A stretch of DNA of 64,000 nt from Flavobacteriales bacterium ALC-1 (GTDB lineage Bacteria > Bacteroidota > Bacteroidia > Flavobacteriales > Flavobacteriaceae). How positions within the stretch are numbered: the first letter of the stretch is position 1; each line of letters starts with the position of its first letter. The notes under the pieces were generated by a model. That model was not told the origin of the DNA. It ran no database searches and was given only the letters and a program-made list of their open reading frames with translations. The position numbers were made by a program, and so were the translations under genes. Shown here piece by piece: positions 62,840 to 64,000 of the stretch. The DNA lies in contig ABHI01000004.1 in assembly GCA_000171875.1 (NCBI GenBank), positions 1 through 64,000 on the forward strand, read 5' to 3'.

Positions 62840-63357
62840 TATAATTTATTTAAAATGGTTAAGTATTTTTTTAATTCTTGTTTAAAAATATTGATATCCT
62901 TTAAAGCAACATCAATTATTAAATCATATAGTCGTTCATCCTTTTTAGAAATACCGACTTTTAAATTAGCTTTTGAAGCTGCAGCTATAAGGTCTAATTG
63001 CAAGACTTCTTTTTTGTAATAACAAATTAACACATCATAAGGCTCTTTAATAAAAGAGTCTAAATCTATATTTTTTATTTTGCCTTTCCATCCAAAATCT
63101 TTTGGACTGTAATGTGTATTCCACTTGTTATGCTCTAATTTATCATCTAATGTAAAAGCTATAATTTTATGCTTAGGTGAGGTCAATCCCAATTCCTTAA
63201 AATACACTCTAAATACTTCAAACTCATGAAACTCACTTGTATTAAGCAATACAGCAACGGTCTTTACTTTAGCATTACTTATTGCTGCTTTTCGTGCGTT
63301 CAACAATGTGTTGACATATTTTTGAATTGATTTTTCTTTAAATGCTTTTAAAATCAT
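62839..63357 (-). CDS. DUF6913-like hypothetical protein
   Basis: 172 residues with no signal peptide. The sequence KVKTVAVLLNTSEFHEFEVFRVYFKELGL, DFGWKGKIKN and RLYDLIIDVALKDI matches what I recall of a Bacteroidota family placed before dapA. It looks like a small alpha/beta cytosolic protein. Function unknown. It overlaps dapA by one base, so is cotranslated. Confidence 0.82.
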   Translation of the reverse strand: MILKAFKEKSIQKYVNTLLNARKAAISNAKVKTVAVLLNTSEFHEFEVFRVYFKELGLTSPKHKIIAFTLDDKLEHNKWNTHYSPKDFGWKGKIKNIDLDSFIKEPYDVLICYYKKEVLQLDLIAAASKANLKVGISKKDERLYDLIIDVALKDINIFKQELKKYLTILNKL

Positions 63358-63428
63358 TTATCTTTAGCCTTTGTGCAAATTTAATAAAAGCACTCACATT
63401 TTATTATAAACTATATATAAGTTATTCA

Positions 63429-64000
63429 ATGACTATTAAACATATTTTAAAACTCTGTTTATTATTATTTATTTTCTCATGCAATAAAGATTCTCATCTT
63501 ACTAAAATTGAAGGAAAGCGAATAGATATTAATAATAGTATAGCAACCGATTCTACTATTGAAGCATTTATTAAACCATATCGAGAGAGCGTCAATAATA
63601 ACTTAGATAGCATTATTTCTTATGCTCCGGAAACTTATTCGGATTCTGACGGCGAACTTAATACTGCTATTGGAAATTTAATGGCTGATGCTGTTTATAG
63701 TGAAAGCAACCCTGTTTTTAATAAACGAACTGGTAAAAATATTGATTTTGTTTTATTAAATCATGGAGGAATTCGAGCAGATATTTCTAAAGGAAATATT
63801 ACAGCAAGAACCGCTTATGAAGTGATGCCTTTTGAAAACTCAGTGGTTGTAGTAGCTCTAAAAGGCGAGCAAATTTCGAAAATGATGACCTATTTATCTA
63901 AGGCAAAGCGTGCGCATCCAGTATCGAACCAGCTTCAACTTACTCTCAACAAAGATGGGGAAGTTAGTTCTGCAACTGTTAATAGTGAGTCTATAAATAA
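63429..64000 (+). CDS. 5'-nucleotidase C-terminal domain lipoprotein (cut by window edge)
   Basis: 190 codons present; the frame is open to the window end. A lipoprotein signal with LFIFSC (Cys at about 18) is followed by the 5_nucleotid_C domain: ELNTAIGNLMADAVYSES, FVLLNHGGIRADISKGNITARTAYEVMPFENSVVVVALKG. In Bacteroidota this is often a separate protein next to a calcineurin-like metallophosphatase, together forming a periplasmic 5'-nucleotidase. The partner gene would lie beyond the right edge. Divergent from the DUF6913 gene. Confidence 0.92.
   Translation, partial: MTIKHILKLCLLLFIFSCNKDSHLTKIEGKRIDINNSIATDSTIEAFIKPYRESVNNNLDSIISYAPETYSDSDGELNTAIGNLMADAVYSESNPVFNKRTGKNIDFVLLNHGGIRADISKGNITARTAYEVMPFENSVVVVALKGEQISKMMTYLSKAKRAHPVSNQLQLTLNKDGEVSSATVNSESIN

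Overview
This window is a 64 kb, AT-rich, densely packed chromosomal segment of a member of the phylum Bacteroidota, almost certainly a marine Flavobacteriaceae species. The evidence is the family-level protein content: secreted proteins with type IX secretion (T9SS) C-terminal sorting domains, malate:quinone oxidoreductase, DUF5686, DUF4835 and DUF6913 proteins, the bacillithiol protein YtxJ, and the bamD-rpoZ-coaBC-DUF4835-recN order. Promoters carry the Bacteroidota -7 element TAnnTTTG, Shine-Dalgarno sites are weak, and several genes start with TTG. No plasmid, phage, insertion sequence, rRNA, tRNA or CRISPR array was seen.

Layout. 1-2.6 kb: glyA (cut by the left edge) and fahA, divergent. 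2.6-13.4 kb: the most interesting region. It holds a TPR histidine kinase and LuxR-type response regulator, then a 670-residue secreted protein with two small partners, an LRR/HYR surface protein, an ELWxTDGT-repeat surface protein with a small lipoprotein, and a 30-residue membrane peptide. Each of these five units is preceded by the same 16-bp inverted repeat (CTACCC-N4-GGGTAG), set 22-23 bp ahead of a -7 box. I read this as one local regulon of the kinase/regulator pair. 13.4-20 kb: an RluA pseudouridine synthase, two tandem paralogous lipoproteins, YtxJ and a secreted GH16 glucanase. 20-31 kb: clpB, mqo, a TraB-type protein, a TetR regulator and thioesterase with matching operators, deoC-deoD-GNAT, and a secreted NTF2/histidine-phosphatase fusion. 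31-47.5 kb: smpB, a DUF5686 barrel, a CocE-type hydrolase, pcm, then a long co-directional run from a Gfo/Idh oxidoreductase to miaA. 47.5-63.4 kb: a minus-strand run with VanZ, an OmpR-type regulator broken by a frameshift, its histidine kinase, coaE-YbbR-GT2, a large T9SS protein, fabI, and the recN/DUF4835/coaBC/rpoZ/bamD/dapA/DUF6913 block. A 5'-nucleotidase domain gene runs off the right edge.

How the genes work together. Housekeeping functions dominate: coenzyme A synthesis (coaE, coaBC), outer-membrane assembly (bamD), nucleoside salvage (deoC, deoD), translation quality (smpB, miaA, RluA), lysine/cell-wall precursors (dapA) and fatty acids (fabI). The accessory part is surface-directed: four T9SS cargo proteins and a putative signalling regulon that would switch on several exported proteins and a tiny membrane peptide together.

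Limits: all functions come from reading motifs and remembered family features. No searches were run. Start codons were chosen by hand, and several differ from the longest possible reading frame.
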